Assembly (NCBI GenBank): GCA_037043235.1
Contig: JAWRVZ010000141.1
Coordinates: 186,001-250,000, forward strand
Length of the DNA stretch: 64,000 nt
Direction: 5' to 3'
Source of the DNA: Rhodeus uyekii
Taxonomy: Eukaryota > Chordata > Actinopteri > Cypriniformes > Acheilognathidae
Shown: one piece after another, positions 48,066 to 58,218 of the stretch
Layout: each line of letters starts with the position of its first letter
How positions within the stretch are numbered: position 1 is the first letter of the stretch
Notes under the pieces: generated by a model
Told to the model about the DNA's origin: nothing
Database searches by the model: none
The model's input: only the letters and a program-made list of their open reading frames with translations
Program-made: the position numbers and the translations under genes

Positions 48066-49026
48066 TGCGGTGTGGCCCACCTGTATGTTGAGTCGGCCCC
48101 TGTGTGGCCCCAGGCCCATCCGCTTATAAGAGGAGGCTTGAATCTGAGACTCTTTAACTTTCAGAGACTCTAGACCCAAAGGAGGACACTCTGAAAAAGC
48201 AAAGAGATATGATTTGAAGAGGAGGAATGAAATGGAGAAAGATTTTGAAAGCATCATATCATATTTCCCTTAAAGTTTTGAGCCAAGTGGATTTTAAATG
48301 CAATTTCTAAAAAAAACATTTGAGTAAAATCAGTCCATAAGATTTTACAGACGTTGCAGCTGCAGGGCACACAGGAAACTGTTGTTTGAGGACTTTAACT
48401 TGTTCCATCTGCTTTCCAAATACTTTCTTTTTATGTAGTGTTTTTTTGTAGTTGTCCTGTGTGTTTTTGAAGATTTTAGGATCCATGCTGTATACCGATA
48501 CTCCAATGTGTGAAAAAACTTGGGTAACTCAGAGTCAGGCATTATGTTCAAGTCACACACTGAACATAATGTGGAAGTAGCATAAACAAAACAAATACAG
48601 TGGGCAATAAACTCACATAAGTACATCTGAACTCAAAATAATGGAAAATATTTCTATCACTTATTTATCCATTGTATAACTATATACAGACCATGAAAGC
48701 TGAGTGTTTAACACCATTTGCAATATACTTGCTTACAGCTCACTGATCGCTATATTATAGATATATTAAATGATATCATAGAGATAGGATTTCCACCATG
48801 TTTTAAATAGAAACGCCCCTTCCAACGCCACAACTCTTCAACCTGAGTTTCCAACTTGTAAAGACTTTGCTTGGTAGTTCATGAGCTTGGTACTCATAAT
48901 TCAGATATTTCCATTCAGTCCATTTGAAGGGCACATCATTCACAGACCCTCTAAAACAATTTTTTAAGAAATTGAGAACAAACTGGTTATAATATGAGCA
49001 TGGTTTGCCTTGGCTGCTCTGAGCAC

Positions 49027-49072
<46 letters not shown>

Positions 49073-50963
49073 TTTTTTAAGTACTCATTCCTATGTTAAT
49101 TCCTCTTGAATAAAACACAGCCGACTCAGAGTGAAAGTCAGAACAGAGTGAGAAAGACAAAATTTAATCTCTAGATAAAAGCAGAGGAACTGTAAGGTTT
49201 GAAGATTTTACCAATTGTATTATGGTATGCATTACCAATTGGTATGTATTGTTTTCTTAATGTTTGCTTTGATACATCTTTTACATCTTTGTTTAAACAG
49301 GTTTGTGTTGCTCTAATGAACTGGAACCCCCTTTTCCTTAGTTTACACAGAAACATTTCATGCTATATATCAGGGGTGGCCAACCTCTTTGACTGCTCTT
49401 TTGTGGCTCTTCAGTCTCCACATGTTCTCTGTGTACAATCATGTACAAAAAATATTTTTAATAGAACCTCTCGCACGATTTAATGAGGCTTTCTGACCGA
49501 CCGGGAAAAAGCATTGGGCTGATTAACCCCGTCAACAATCGCGATCATATCTCGATGGGTTCAACAGGTTGGCCACTCCTGCTATATATGAATAATTTCC
49601 ACATGCATTAACTGCTCTTCATGCAAGTGTAGGGAGTGTTTAGTCTTTACTAACTTTATATGTCGATTTTCCAGTTAACCTTGTGAACTATTAAATGAGT
49701 GAAAAGCTTGGATAGCATTTCCAGTCCATAAATATCTTGTTTGTTTCTGGTTTGCATTGTTGCAGCTAATTATGCCTGTTGCATTTGAACTTCTGTGTCC
49801 AGACATCATGTTAAAGTGATCAGGATCTCAGTGAGAGAAAACAACATCTGGTTCTTGTGTGTGAGTCAGTCTGATGGTTTGTGGAGTCAGCATTCCTTAC
49901 CAATTCATCTGAAAGTGGGGAGATTTCCTGACACTGCTGATGTTTAGTTGGCCAAATTGCTTTGACCTAGACTATTGTCCTATTGCCCTTTAAATTGTTT
50001 TATGCTCCAAGTGGACAGAAAGCAGAGCTGAGGCTCGTCTTTAAGAGGTTTTTTGGAAAAACCTGGATGTAATTGGGCTTCTTACTCAAACACCTCCCCC
50101 TACAAATCAGCTAAAACACCCCAATTCTGCTGTACTTGTTCAACTGACAAGTCTAAAATATTAACTATTGTTTTGTGGCTCTTCATGAAGACGATTTGTT
50201 CTTTAAATGATCTGTCTTCATAAAGACTTCAACTGTAGATTTATATTTCTTGCAGATCCTCATTTTTGTCAACTTGATACAACATGTGATACATGACCAA
50301 AACTGTGATTTTCTCATAATTCAGACCATAGAATTCCAGCAATTTAATATAATCTATGCAAAATCATGCTTTTCAGCTCTGTGGTTTGTTTGCTTAATGG
50401 AGAAAACTAGTTCACTGACTGAGTGACCCAATTGGCTTCTGAAACAGGAAAAGGACCATTAGTGCAGTGTTTGAATATAGCCAGAGTTATGTAACAATGT
50501 GGGCAAGCGTAATTATGAACTGATAATCTGTCCCCCGGTTTCACAGACAAGGCTTAAATCTAGTCTCAGACTAAAATGCATGTTTGAGCTGTTTTAAAAT
50601 CAACGTGCATTGACATTTACATTTATCAGACGCTTTTATCCAAAGCGACTTACATTGCATTCAAGAAACACATTGACATTCTAATCAGTTCTTGCTTTCC
50701 CTGGGATCGAACCCATGACCTTTGGCATTGCAAGCACCACACTCTACTGATTGAGCTCCTGGAAAGCTGTATCATAAAATATGTCAGTGTCATTGTTTTG
50801 TCTCGAAATGCACATAAATAATGTTGTTGCTTTTTTTCTAAGGCATTTTTATAAAAGCTACTTAAATGCCCTAATTGAACTGAGGCCTAATCCTGGCTTA
50901 ATCTGAGCCCTGTCTGTGAAACCGGGTATGGGAGGTTTTTTCTTTTCTTTTGTAAGCATTGAT

Positions 50964-51026
<63 letters not shown>

Positions 51027-51876
51027 CACTCTTCTTCCACGTTTTATCAATGTTTATGATACAATAAAATATTTCTTAAATTGTTCAAATTATAACTGTA
51101 TTACAACTTATTATAATAAATAATTAATGTAATATAATATATATATAATTATAAAAAATTATAACTATATTTTTGTATCCTCTGGACAAATCGCTTCTGT
51201 ACTCCTCAAATTGTAAGTCGCTTTGGATAAAACGTCTGCTAAATGAATAAATATAAATGTAAAAGGTAAATAACTGCAAATTATATTGCAGTAACTATAA
51301 AACTATAATTGCAATATATTATTTTTTATGTCATTTACCAAACACTGGTGGTTCTTCACTTTCTTTAGTGTTCCAAACTCTCCGTTCCACGTTTTTATCA
51401 ATGTTTTCATTCAGGTCCTCTGTGTTGAAGCGCACTGGGGTGGTCGTCGTCCTTGTGGCTGTTCCTGTGGGCTTCAGGGCTTTCGTGCTCACCTCAGTCC
51501 ATTTCACTGTGGGCTTCAGAGCTTTCGTGGTTCCCCTCGTAGAGTTGAATGGCTTCACTGTCGTGGGGTTCAGAGCTCTGGTGGTCGCTCGGGTAGGTTT
51601 AAATGTCGTGGCTCTCTGAGTTTTGGTGGTCGCCTCAGTGGGTTTGACCGGCTTGGAGACTCTGCTTACCTTAGTAGGTGAGATGTTTCCATGAGTGCCG
51701 GTGGTCCTGTGTTTAATACGGGCTCTCGCGCTTCCAGCTGCAGATGTTGTCTGTGTGACTTTTATATGATATGATGCAGCTGTAGCTGATTTTTTAAGAG
51801 AAGGTGAATTAGTTTGTCCTCCAACTAAAACGACAATAAAAGCGAACAAAGATATAAGTAGAACGGTTGATGCCAT
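38501..51876 (-). CDS. cpxm1: CPXM1-like discoidin/carboxypeptidase protein
   Basis: Thirteen coding exons on the minus strand: 51876-51339, 48190-48081, 47556-47417, 47320-47236, 45869-45719, 45214-45126, 44484-44361, 41392-41196, 40607-40428, 40281-39987, 39297-39158, 39036-38934, 38811-38501; 820 aa (human CPXM1 about 734). Signal peptide 1-20, then a basic Thr-rich stalk to about 160, a discoidin (F5/8C) domain at about 180-340 (ECPPLGLE to GCELPG), an M14 carboxypeptidase domain at about 360-680 and a transthyretin-like tail. CPXM1 is secreted and has been linked to collagen binding. The C-terminal LTKTPKQRLRE and VVRDKDTEAGIADAI favour CPXM1 over CPXM2 or AEBP1. Zinc ligands H424, E427, H562 and Glu 654 are kept, but the substrate-binding Asn-Arg is Asn-His (N498-H499). 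The family is considered non-catalytic. Paralogue suffix (a/b) unknown. Confidence 0.94.
39346..39373. repeat. (CA)n microsatellite
   Basis: About 13 CA units in the intron between cpxm1-like coding exons 10 and 11. A (TA)n tract lies further along the same intron at 39864-39890. Confidence 0.95.
39395..39620. mobile_element. partial 'ACTACCGTTCAAAAGTTTG' element
   Basis: ATTTGAAAATATATTTAAAAATGTAATTTATTAC, then TGATCTTTCAGAAGTCATTCTAATTATTATCAATGTTGAAAACC, GGATTCCTTGAAGAATAGAAA and AGCATTTATTTGAAA: the second half of the family, truncated at both ends. Confidence 0.65.
40771..41185. mobile_element. 'ACTACCGTTCAAAAGTTTG' palindromic element, both ends present
   Basis: Begins ACACTACAGTTCAAACATTTGGGATCAC and ends GTCCCCAAACATTTGAACAGAAGTGT. 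The internal marks TATTCAGCAAGG, TTTCAAATAAATGCTG and CAAAGAATCCTGAAAAAATG are present. It lies in the intron between cpxm1-like coding exons 8 and 9, about 10 bp from the splice donor of exon 8. Confidence 0.8.
42430..42483. repeat. (TG)27 microsatellite
   Basis: An uninterrupted GT/TG run of about 54 bp followed by GGGGGG, in cpxm1-like intron 7. Long alternating purine-pyrimidine runs can adopt Z-DNA. Confidence 0.95.
42579..42730 (+). mobile_element. tRNA-derived SINE, complete copy
   Basis: The best copy in the window. The tRNA-like head runs GCTTTCCTGTAGCTCAACC (A box) to GGGTTCGATCCC (B box) and closes AGGGAAAGC, which pairs with the start as an acceptor stem. The anticodon-like loop TTTGCAA suggests a tRNA-Ala(UGC) origin. 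The unrelated body ends in the conserved tail AAGTTGCTTTGGATAAAAGCGTCTGCC. Internal Pol III boxes are intact. Resembles the HAmo-type SINEs of cyprinids; the name is a guess. Confidence 0.85.
44520..44765. mobile_element. partial 'ACTACCGTTCAAAAGTTTG' element
   Basis: CAGTGTTACAAAACATTTCTATTTCAAATAAATG is followed by AAATTATAATAATATTTCAGAATATGACTGG and AATAAATCCAATCTTGTTGAGCATAAG, the order seen in fuller copies. It lies 36 bp upstream of cpxm1-like coding exon 7. Confidence 0.6.
45246..45577. mobile_element. DNA MITE with 'AAGGC..TTCACACCAA' inverted ends
   Basis: Left end AAGGCACATTCACACCAA and right end TTGGTGTGAATGGGCCTT are inverted repeats, about 330 bp apart. Its interior has no long frame. 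The style of the ends suggests a hAT-type element, but no clean target duplication was found. It begins 32 bp from cpxm1-like coding exon 6. Confidence 0.7.
46397..47206. mobile_element. palindromic element interrupted by a SINE
   Basis: Left end CACTGCTGGTCAAAAGTTTGG and right end CCAAACTTTTGAATGGTAGTG are inverted repeats of the ACTACCGTTCAAAAGTTTG family. The span of about 810 bp is longer than the usual 450 because a SINE (46533-46681) and further sequence were inserted. Between cpxm1-like coding exons 4 and 5. Confidence 0.7.
46533..46681 (-). mobile_element. tRNA-derived SINE, reverse copy
   Basis: On the plus strand it reads GCATTTGGCAGACGCTTTTATCC to GAATCGAACCCATGACC and ends CGCTCTACTTTTTGAGG. 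The B box is nearly intact; the A-box side is diverged. Nested in the element at 46397-47206. Confidence 0.8.
47659..47999. mobile_element. 'ACTACCGTTCAAAAGTTTG' element, short form
   Basis: Starts ACACTACCGTTCAAACGTTTGTCGGTAAG and ends ATCTTACTGACCCCAAATGTTTGGGCG. Contains GTAATATTGTGAAATATTATTAC and AGCATTTATTTGAAATAGAAATCG. It has lost part of the right end. Confidence 0.75.
48025..48063. repeat. (TA)n microsatellite
   Basis: About 16 TA units running up to 18 bp from the splice donor of cpxm1-like coding exon 2. Confidence 0.95.
49371..49581. mobile_element. hAT-type MITE with perfect 8-bp target duplication
   Basis: A 211-bp element with ends CAGGGGTGGCCAACCT and AGGTTGGCCACTCCTG (inverted, one mismatch). 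An exact 8-bp duplication CTATATAT flanks it at 49363-49370 and 49582-49589. Eight-base duplication and CAGGGGTGGCC ends are hallmarks of the hAT superfamily. No coding capacity. Confidence 0.92.
50613..50767 (-). mobile_element. tRNA-derived SINE, reverse copy
   Basis: Plus-strand reading: ATCAGACGCTTTTATCCAAAG (tail), then body, then TGGGATCGAACCCATGACC (B box) and CTACTGATTGAGCTCCTGG (A box), closing GAAAGC. Nearly complete. Confidence 0.85.
50965..51026. repeat. (TA)n(GATA)n microsatellite
   Basis: About 13 TA units followed by 8 GATA units in cpxm1-like intron 1. Confidence 0.95.
51211..51266 (+). mobile_element. SINE tail fragment
   Basis: Only the 3' tail remains: GTAAGTCGCTTTGGATAAAAC then GTCTGCTAAATGAATAAAT. 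The tRNA-like head is absent. Confidence 0.7.
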
Positions 51877-54708
51877 GCTTCACTGTTTAACCCCTACTGT
51901 AAAATCTCCAGGCAGAAATGTTGCTTTATCCGAACTCATGAACCCCGTAATGTTGCAAAATCACGCGCCACTCGAGATGCAAAGCAGATTTGAGACCATA
52001 TTACTGTGAATAGAGGGAGAGAGAATTTGAGGGGGAAATGTGTGCATATTCATCCCTTTGCTGATTTTCTTTAATTCATTCGTTAAAAATCATATTTTGA
52101 GCATCAAGCCAAATGTTATATATTGTTTTAACGCGATTACTTGTGGCATTACCATTTTTTCCACTCAAAAATTGTTAAAGGAAAGTACAGTCAATTAATT
52201 GTATCAGCGCGTCATCTAGTGGCGATCACAGACCAGACTCTTTTGGACTGAAATGGGAAATATTGTACTTTGTAGACCTAGTTTCAATTAATTTCAGTTA
52301 CAAACAACATAGTATTTAGCTGCGTCGGTGTGTTATACATTTCCAAGCGGTTTTTACAGTATGTTACTGTAATTAAGATTTACCGTACTATAACCATATT
52401 TAATTTTTTAGCAACTTCATGGTACTGTAATTATCTAATACAGTACAATTACTGTAAAACTCAGGTAATTAGTATGCTACTGTAATTTTTTTAATTTAGT
52501 TTTATAAATAACAGATTTATATTTTACGATGGTCCAGTTGCTTCATGTGTCCAGTATATTCAACCTCAGGTTGTTATAGCAAATCCTGTCAAACCAAATG
52601 TACAAAAATTGGGAAAATAAAATACACACACAATGGAATGGTGCCAGAGAGGCCGCCAGGGCAAATACAGTACTATACAGCAATAATAATAATAATAATA
52701 AAAATACAGAAAATCTCTGTATATGGTGTTTGACGTCACAGAAAATTCCCATGATGCAAAAAAACTAAAAAAAGTTATTTACTGTAAAGAGATAATATAC
52801 AGTAATTAACTGGACAAATTACAGAAATGTCTAAGAGTTAACATGTAATTTTACCCCATTATCTGTAAATTTCCTTAACATTTCTTAAGTCATTTGAATA
52901 CCTTCCTAAATAATCTTGCTCCATTCTCCCCAATTTTTACACACAGTGTTGACTACCTTTGTGTTCTTTTGATTTATTTATTTGTTTGTATTTTTATCAA
53001 TTGTCTATTTCATGTTAATATTAGTTTATGAATTATTATAATTATTGTTTAAAAAATAAAAATGACACATTTGGGTTAAAAATATATATTTGTGCTATAT
53101 TTTTTTGCATTTTTCCGTAAACCCCGATATAAAAATGAATACAAAATTAAACGTCTTGTTGCAATGAAAATTGTAGCAATGAAAAAGGTTTTCATCTTCT
53201 TTCACTAACCATTTGTAAGTAAGAGTTTCAGGAAAATTAATGATCAGAATGTAAATGTCAGGAATGACAACCATATCGTCGTGTTTTTGTTTTTATTCTT
53301 TGTACTTTGATAATGAAAAGAAAAGTTTTTTTTTTAAAGAAAAGTTACATGTATCCAATTTCATTTTTTTTTTTTTTACAAAACAGACATTTGTAAAGAA
53401 TATAATTACCTGAAACATTCCACTAGATGGCGACAAAACACTGTGTATTTTTATTTATTTTTTAAAAGAAGAGACGTTAAGTATGAACGCTTATAACACG
53501 AGGACTGATAATGTGGACGGTTTTTTATTACTTTGTTATACATTTTTTGGGAACAAAACAAAATAAATTTCTCAAACAGTCTTGATCAATTAAATACAGT
53601 AAGATATTGTTTATGCATGGAAAGATGTTATTTACTCTAGTGACTGGCTTTACTATAGTAACGAGGTTAGAGATCGCATCACCATCAAATATTAATGCAT
53701 TATGCGCATCAATAAACTTCATACAACCATTTCAGAAATGTGAAAACAGACAAACAATCCTGAGCATTTAAAGCAGTTTATCATTTTATGTTCTATCAAT
53801 TATTGAATGAGGGTTTTTTTCTTATTTTCTTTCTTAAGTAATGCTAGTTTCTCTTTTTCATATAAATATTTCAGGGTCTTTTAACATTATAAATTAATTT
53901 AGTGGCATTATGCTTTGAAAGTTATTATAGATAAACTCAGAGGATGGAAATATATGTATTATTTGATTATATAGTGCTTTTTAATATTGAATGCATGTAT
54001 TAGTGTCTGCATAAACAAAGCTAAAACTAAAGTATATTAAGGTTTATGTGCTGGAGGGTTTAGTTTCCTGAAAAAAAAAAAATCAATTTACCCTTTTCTC
54101 TCTCTCCCCCTTCTCTCTCTAACACATGCACACACCGGATGTGAGAAAAAAACATGAAGTTTGCATGGAAATTCCTTTCCTCAACCTGTCAGTTTCCCCC
54201 GCCTTCAGTGAGGAGTGAAATGTCAACGCTTAATAAGAAACTTAACACTGCGAAATATTCATAACCTGCTCCGCTCCTAAAATATATATGTGCTATAGTG
54301 TCTGTTGTGCTGTCTGGATAGGTGCTAACATGACTTCATTGTACACTGTCTAAGGGGATATTTACTAGTGTAAAAACTGGAGTACTGTGTGATTCAGACC
54401 GTAAGTGATAAATTTGTGAGGTGACTGATGGTTTCTTATGAAATTGGATTGGTACTAGGAACTGCAATGAAACTGAAAGAAAACATTCTGTATTGCTCCC
54501 AGCGGTCTGCTTGGCAATAGTTTTTGAGATTATCGCTCTATAAATTGAGTTACTAATTAGACTTTGATTGTACAGATCAATTAAATATAGCCTCCTGGTT
54601 TTTATATCAGATTGTAAACAAGTTTAGGGGTCTAAGCAATAATATTTGTTTGTTGTTGTGTGTGAGAGAGAGTGTAACTATTTCAAATTATTTTAAATAT
54701 TTCATTTA
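51877..54708. other. upstream of the cpxm1-like gene; no gene seen
   Basis: The first 150 bases should hold the cpxm1-like 5' UTR and promoter (minus strand); the start codon context is GAAGCATGG. Beyond that the DNA is very AT-rich, with an ATA/ATT repeat near 52680-52700 and homopolymer T runs. No exon, RNA or complete element is recognised. Confidence 0.55.
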
Positions 54709-54977
<269 letters not shown>

Positions 54978-55177
54978 ATTTTTTTTTTACTTAATCCAAC
55001 ATATTTAATAAAAATGGATCATTTATCATATATAAACATGCATATATAATTTCTAAAATGATGTCTGTTTCCCTGTACTCTTCAGCTCGTCTGTTTTGTA
55101 AGTTCTGAAATCATGAGAGTTTCATTAGGAGCAGGTCTAACTGTGTGTGTGTGTGTGTGTGTGTGTGCTGTACAGTG

Positions 55178-55303
55178 ACCCAGCAGCAGTTGTATGAGAG
55201 CTAGCAGCATGCCACTCCTTTAATGACCTATGAGAGCTATGGACCCAGACCATACACGGGGAACCTGAGAACCTGCTGAGCAACTTCTGTTGATCTAAGC
55301 CAG
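55178..55303 (+). ncRNA. candidate noncoding exon
   Basis: Bounded by a plausible acceptor (GTGTGCTGTACAG, after a GT run) and a good donor (AAGCCAG|GTGAGG). All three frames contain stops, so it is not coding. Base composition is more even than its surroundings. It could be a 5' UTR exon of a gene beyond the window or part of a long noncoding RNA; it could also be chance. Confidence 0.2.
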
Positions 55304-55602
55304 GTGAGGGGCCCACACTCCAGCCTGCAAGACAGAGAGAGAACTGGGGACAAGACTTTGAGTGTGTGTATGGGGAGTTTTATGGCACGATTGTTGTTTG
55401 AATTATTGATTGCTTGGTATGCTACTCTCTGATCAGTTCTTGTACCTTTTATGAGTCACTCTAAGTGAGTTTCTTTGCCAAAGATGTCACATTCAGTTCT
55501 GCATTTTAACGTCTGTAATCGTAGTTATGTGTGAATTGAAAAGCCAATGTTCTGTCTAATAAAACTACAAACAGCCACAAAGTTTCTGTTTTACACAAAG
55601 AA

Positions 55603-55603
55603 G

Positions 55604-55639
<36 letters not shown>
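55603..55639. repeat. (GA)n microsatellite
   Basis: About 18 GA units in the region upstream of the cpxm1-like gene. Confidence 0.95.
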
Positions 55640-55643
<4 letters not shown>

Positions 55644-57490
55644 GAGGAAACACACTGACTCTGCAGTCCGTGTCACAGGAGTCCGTCATAGCCTGAAAAA
55701 TTTAACCTCCCGATGAAAACTGCACTGTCCTGACCTAAAACCAGAGATATGAACAACAGCAAATAAAACACAGGACATATTCTGTAAGTAAAGTGCCTTT
55801 AGATGTTTCTTCTATGTTCATGTACAGCTTGATTTTTTTTTCTTCTCCTTTTCTTCCCCAGGATCCGCTCGATGTGTCCTCTCATTACCACGGTGTACTA
55901 CCTGAACGCTACAGGAATTCAGAATTATAAATATTCATTCTTCCCCTCGCCTGAAAATCTAACAGCATGCTATACCTCACTGCTCAATTATTGATTTCCA
56001 GCAAGCTTATAAAAGTATCGAAACTCTGGATTGTTCAGAAGAATTTGGAGAACAACTGGTTAAGTAAATTCTTGAAAATGTGATGTAGTTTAATTAAAAT
56101 ATATTTATTCATTAGAGTTAAATGCTTATTCTTACAATAATGTCATTTTAATATATGTTCATTCAATTTTTAACATTGCATGGGATGTTTCTCCAAAATA
56201 ATGCAGGATTGTGCATGTGTAGCTTTATGCTAATTTGCCATTTGTTTTTATTATTTAACTCCCATGTAAAGCCTTTGAAGTAAAATCTTGCTAAATTTTG
56301 CATCGCATAATCGAGATTAATAGGGTAAATACATCTGGTGTGCTTTAGTGAAACGGAAGCTGTGATCAGCAGGTGGCAAAAGCTTCCCAAGACATCACGT
56401 TACGGCATCAACATGCTGCAGTTTCGACTTTGAGAATTAAAAAGTTGTAATCTTAAGTCTAGCAGAGCTTTCCTGCTAAATGTCAAGTTGGCCAGCCATG
56501 TATATGTTAAAATCTACGAGAGAAAGTTTAACCTACCATAAAACTTTCCTCCCTCAACTTCCACTGATTCATCCGAAAAGAATACATGGATGAAATCCCC
56601 TCCCACGACATTCCCCCTTCCATGAACAATAAATGTGGAGGTGTCATGTAATATTGATGGGCTCAGCTGATGATCTCCTGACGACCCCAGTTTGGTCCCT
56701 CTCATGTTGTATAAAATATTCATGATTCTTGTCCCCTTCCTGCCCCCACCCCCTCAGTATCCCATAATGCATGTGATGTTCTGCTGGGCCCACTCGCACA
56801 AAAACACACACCTGGCTGCAAGAGCAAAGAATGATGGGATATATAAGCACAATCTCCTGTGGTGAAGACCAGCTCTGGTCTTTTCCCTTTTGTTTCAATT
56901 CCAAGTCTGGAAATTCGTACGTTTCCCTCCTGTTGTAAATTATGCACCTGACGTTCCACACTCATGCACTTTTACTAATCTCACAGCTAGCATTAGTGAC
57001 ATTCTACTTTTCTCTTCCACTCCTCCCTGTCTCTCTCCCTCGCTCTCTCTCTGTCTCTTCTTTTGTCAGTTTTATCAACGCTCCCTTTTTCTGTTTGTCT
57101 CCACCTTCCGTCGTTCTCATTAACACCCCGGCCCTGATAGATGTCGAGAGGTGGCCTTCTGCTCCTCGAGAGCCTCTCCTGGGTTGCCCGTGCAGCCATG
57201 GCACCCTGTGTTCCTCTCCTTAGACCCGGGCCTGTGCCATCTGCCTCTGTCACTGCCACCGCTGGGCGCTGGGCGTCAGTGTGCATGAGGCAGCTCTTCT
57301 GCTGCAAGACACCAGCTCATGCTGTGGCTGCTGAAACTTTTCAGCCCATAGGTAAACTGAAAGTTTACTTTTTATAACTGAGGTTTATTAAACAATATTA
57401 GAGATCATTTTAATTCATTCATCATGGAATAGTGTCTTTTTACAATTTATTGCTGTACGCTTTTGGATTTAGCATTTATAAATATATGTA
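55640..57490. other. intergenic, moderately GC-rich patches
   Basis: A possible acceptor (TTTTCTTCCCCAG) at 55861 precedes a 40-codon frame starting MCPLITTVYY. At 57198 an ATG in a strong context (GCAGCCATGG) opens a frame that reaches a GTAAAC donor after 57351. Neither product is recognised. 56500-57350 has a more even composition than the flanks and could be a conserved noncoding stretch. Confidence 0.35.
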
Positions 57491-57492
57491 AA

Positions 57493-58218
57493 TATACACT
57501 AGCTTGCAAAAGTTTGGGCTTAATAAAGTTAGTTTTTTAAAAGAAATTAATATTTTTACTCAGCAAAGATGCATTGAATTGGTCAAAAGTTATTTGTGTT
57601 GTTATGAAAGATTCAGATTTCAAATAAATGCTGTTCTTTTGAACTTTCAACTGTTTTTAAACATCAGATCAGCATTTTAGAATGATATTTGAAAGAACGT
57701 GACACTGAAGACTGCTGAAAATTCTGCTTTGCCTTCAGATTAATAAATTACATTCCAAGTTATATTAAAATAGAAAACATCAACAGTTATTTAAAATTGT
57801 GGTAACACTTTACAATTATGTTTTATTAATTAACATGATTTCACTACTTTAGTTAAAATGACATAAGAATGAACTAATTTGTTAAAATTAGTTAATGCAC
57901 TTGACAAACAAACAATGAACAGTTTTAGTTTCATTAACAAACATTAACAAAGATTAATAAATATTAACAAAAAAATGTAACAAAATTAATAAACATTAAC
58001 AAAGATTAACAAAGATTCTTACAAATGTATTGCTCATTGTTAGTTCATGTTAGTTAACAAATTAGACTTTTATTGTAAAGTGTTACCAGAATTGTAATAA
58101 TATTTCATAATATTAATGTTTTTTCTGTATTTTTGATCCATTAAATGCAGCCTTGGTGAGCATGTGACTTTTTTCAAAAACATAAAAAATTCTTAACGCC
58201 TCAAAACTTTTACATGTT
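57493..58218. mobile_element. palindromic element carrying a nested element
   Basis: The left half of the ACTACCGTTCAAAAGTTTG family (ACACTAGCTTGCAAAAGTTTGG, ACTCAGCAAAGATGCATTG) ends at about 57798. The right half resumes at 58088 (GTAATAATATTTCATAATATTA, GCAGCCTTGGTGAGCATG) and ends CTTAACGCCTCAAAACTTTTAC. Another transposon separates the halves. Confidence 0.75.
57798..58087. mobile_element. 'TGGTAACACTTTACAAT' element nested in an older one
   Basis: Perfect 17-bp inverted ends: TGGTAACACTTTACAAT and ATTGTAAAGTGTTACCA. The interior is rich in TTAGTTAACATG/AACAAAGATTAATAAA words. It lies inside the palindromic element 57493-58218 and is therefore the younger insertion. Confidence 0.85.

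Larger units (their letters stand above)
48191..51338 (-). other. cpxm1: cpxm1-like intron 1
   Basis: A 3.1-kb intron with a (TA)n tract at 49030-49068, a complete hAT-type MITE (49371-49581), a reverse SINE (50613-50767), a TA/GATA microsatellite (50965-51026) and a SINE tail (51211-51266). The other parts show nothing supportable. Confidence 0.6.

Noticed and set aside
56993..57307. A 104-codon minus-strand frame rich in Arg/Glu
   Set aside because: It reads through a CT-rich simple stretch in reverse (RERDREEWKRK), a common artefact, and has no splice or domain support.
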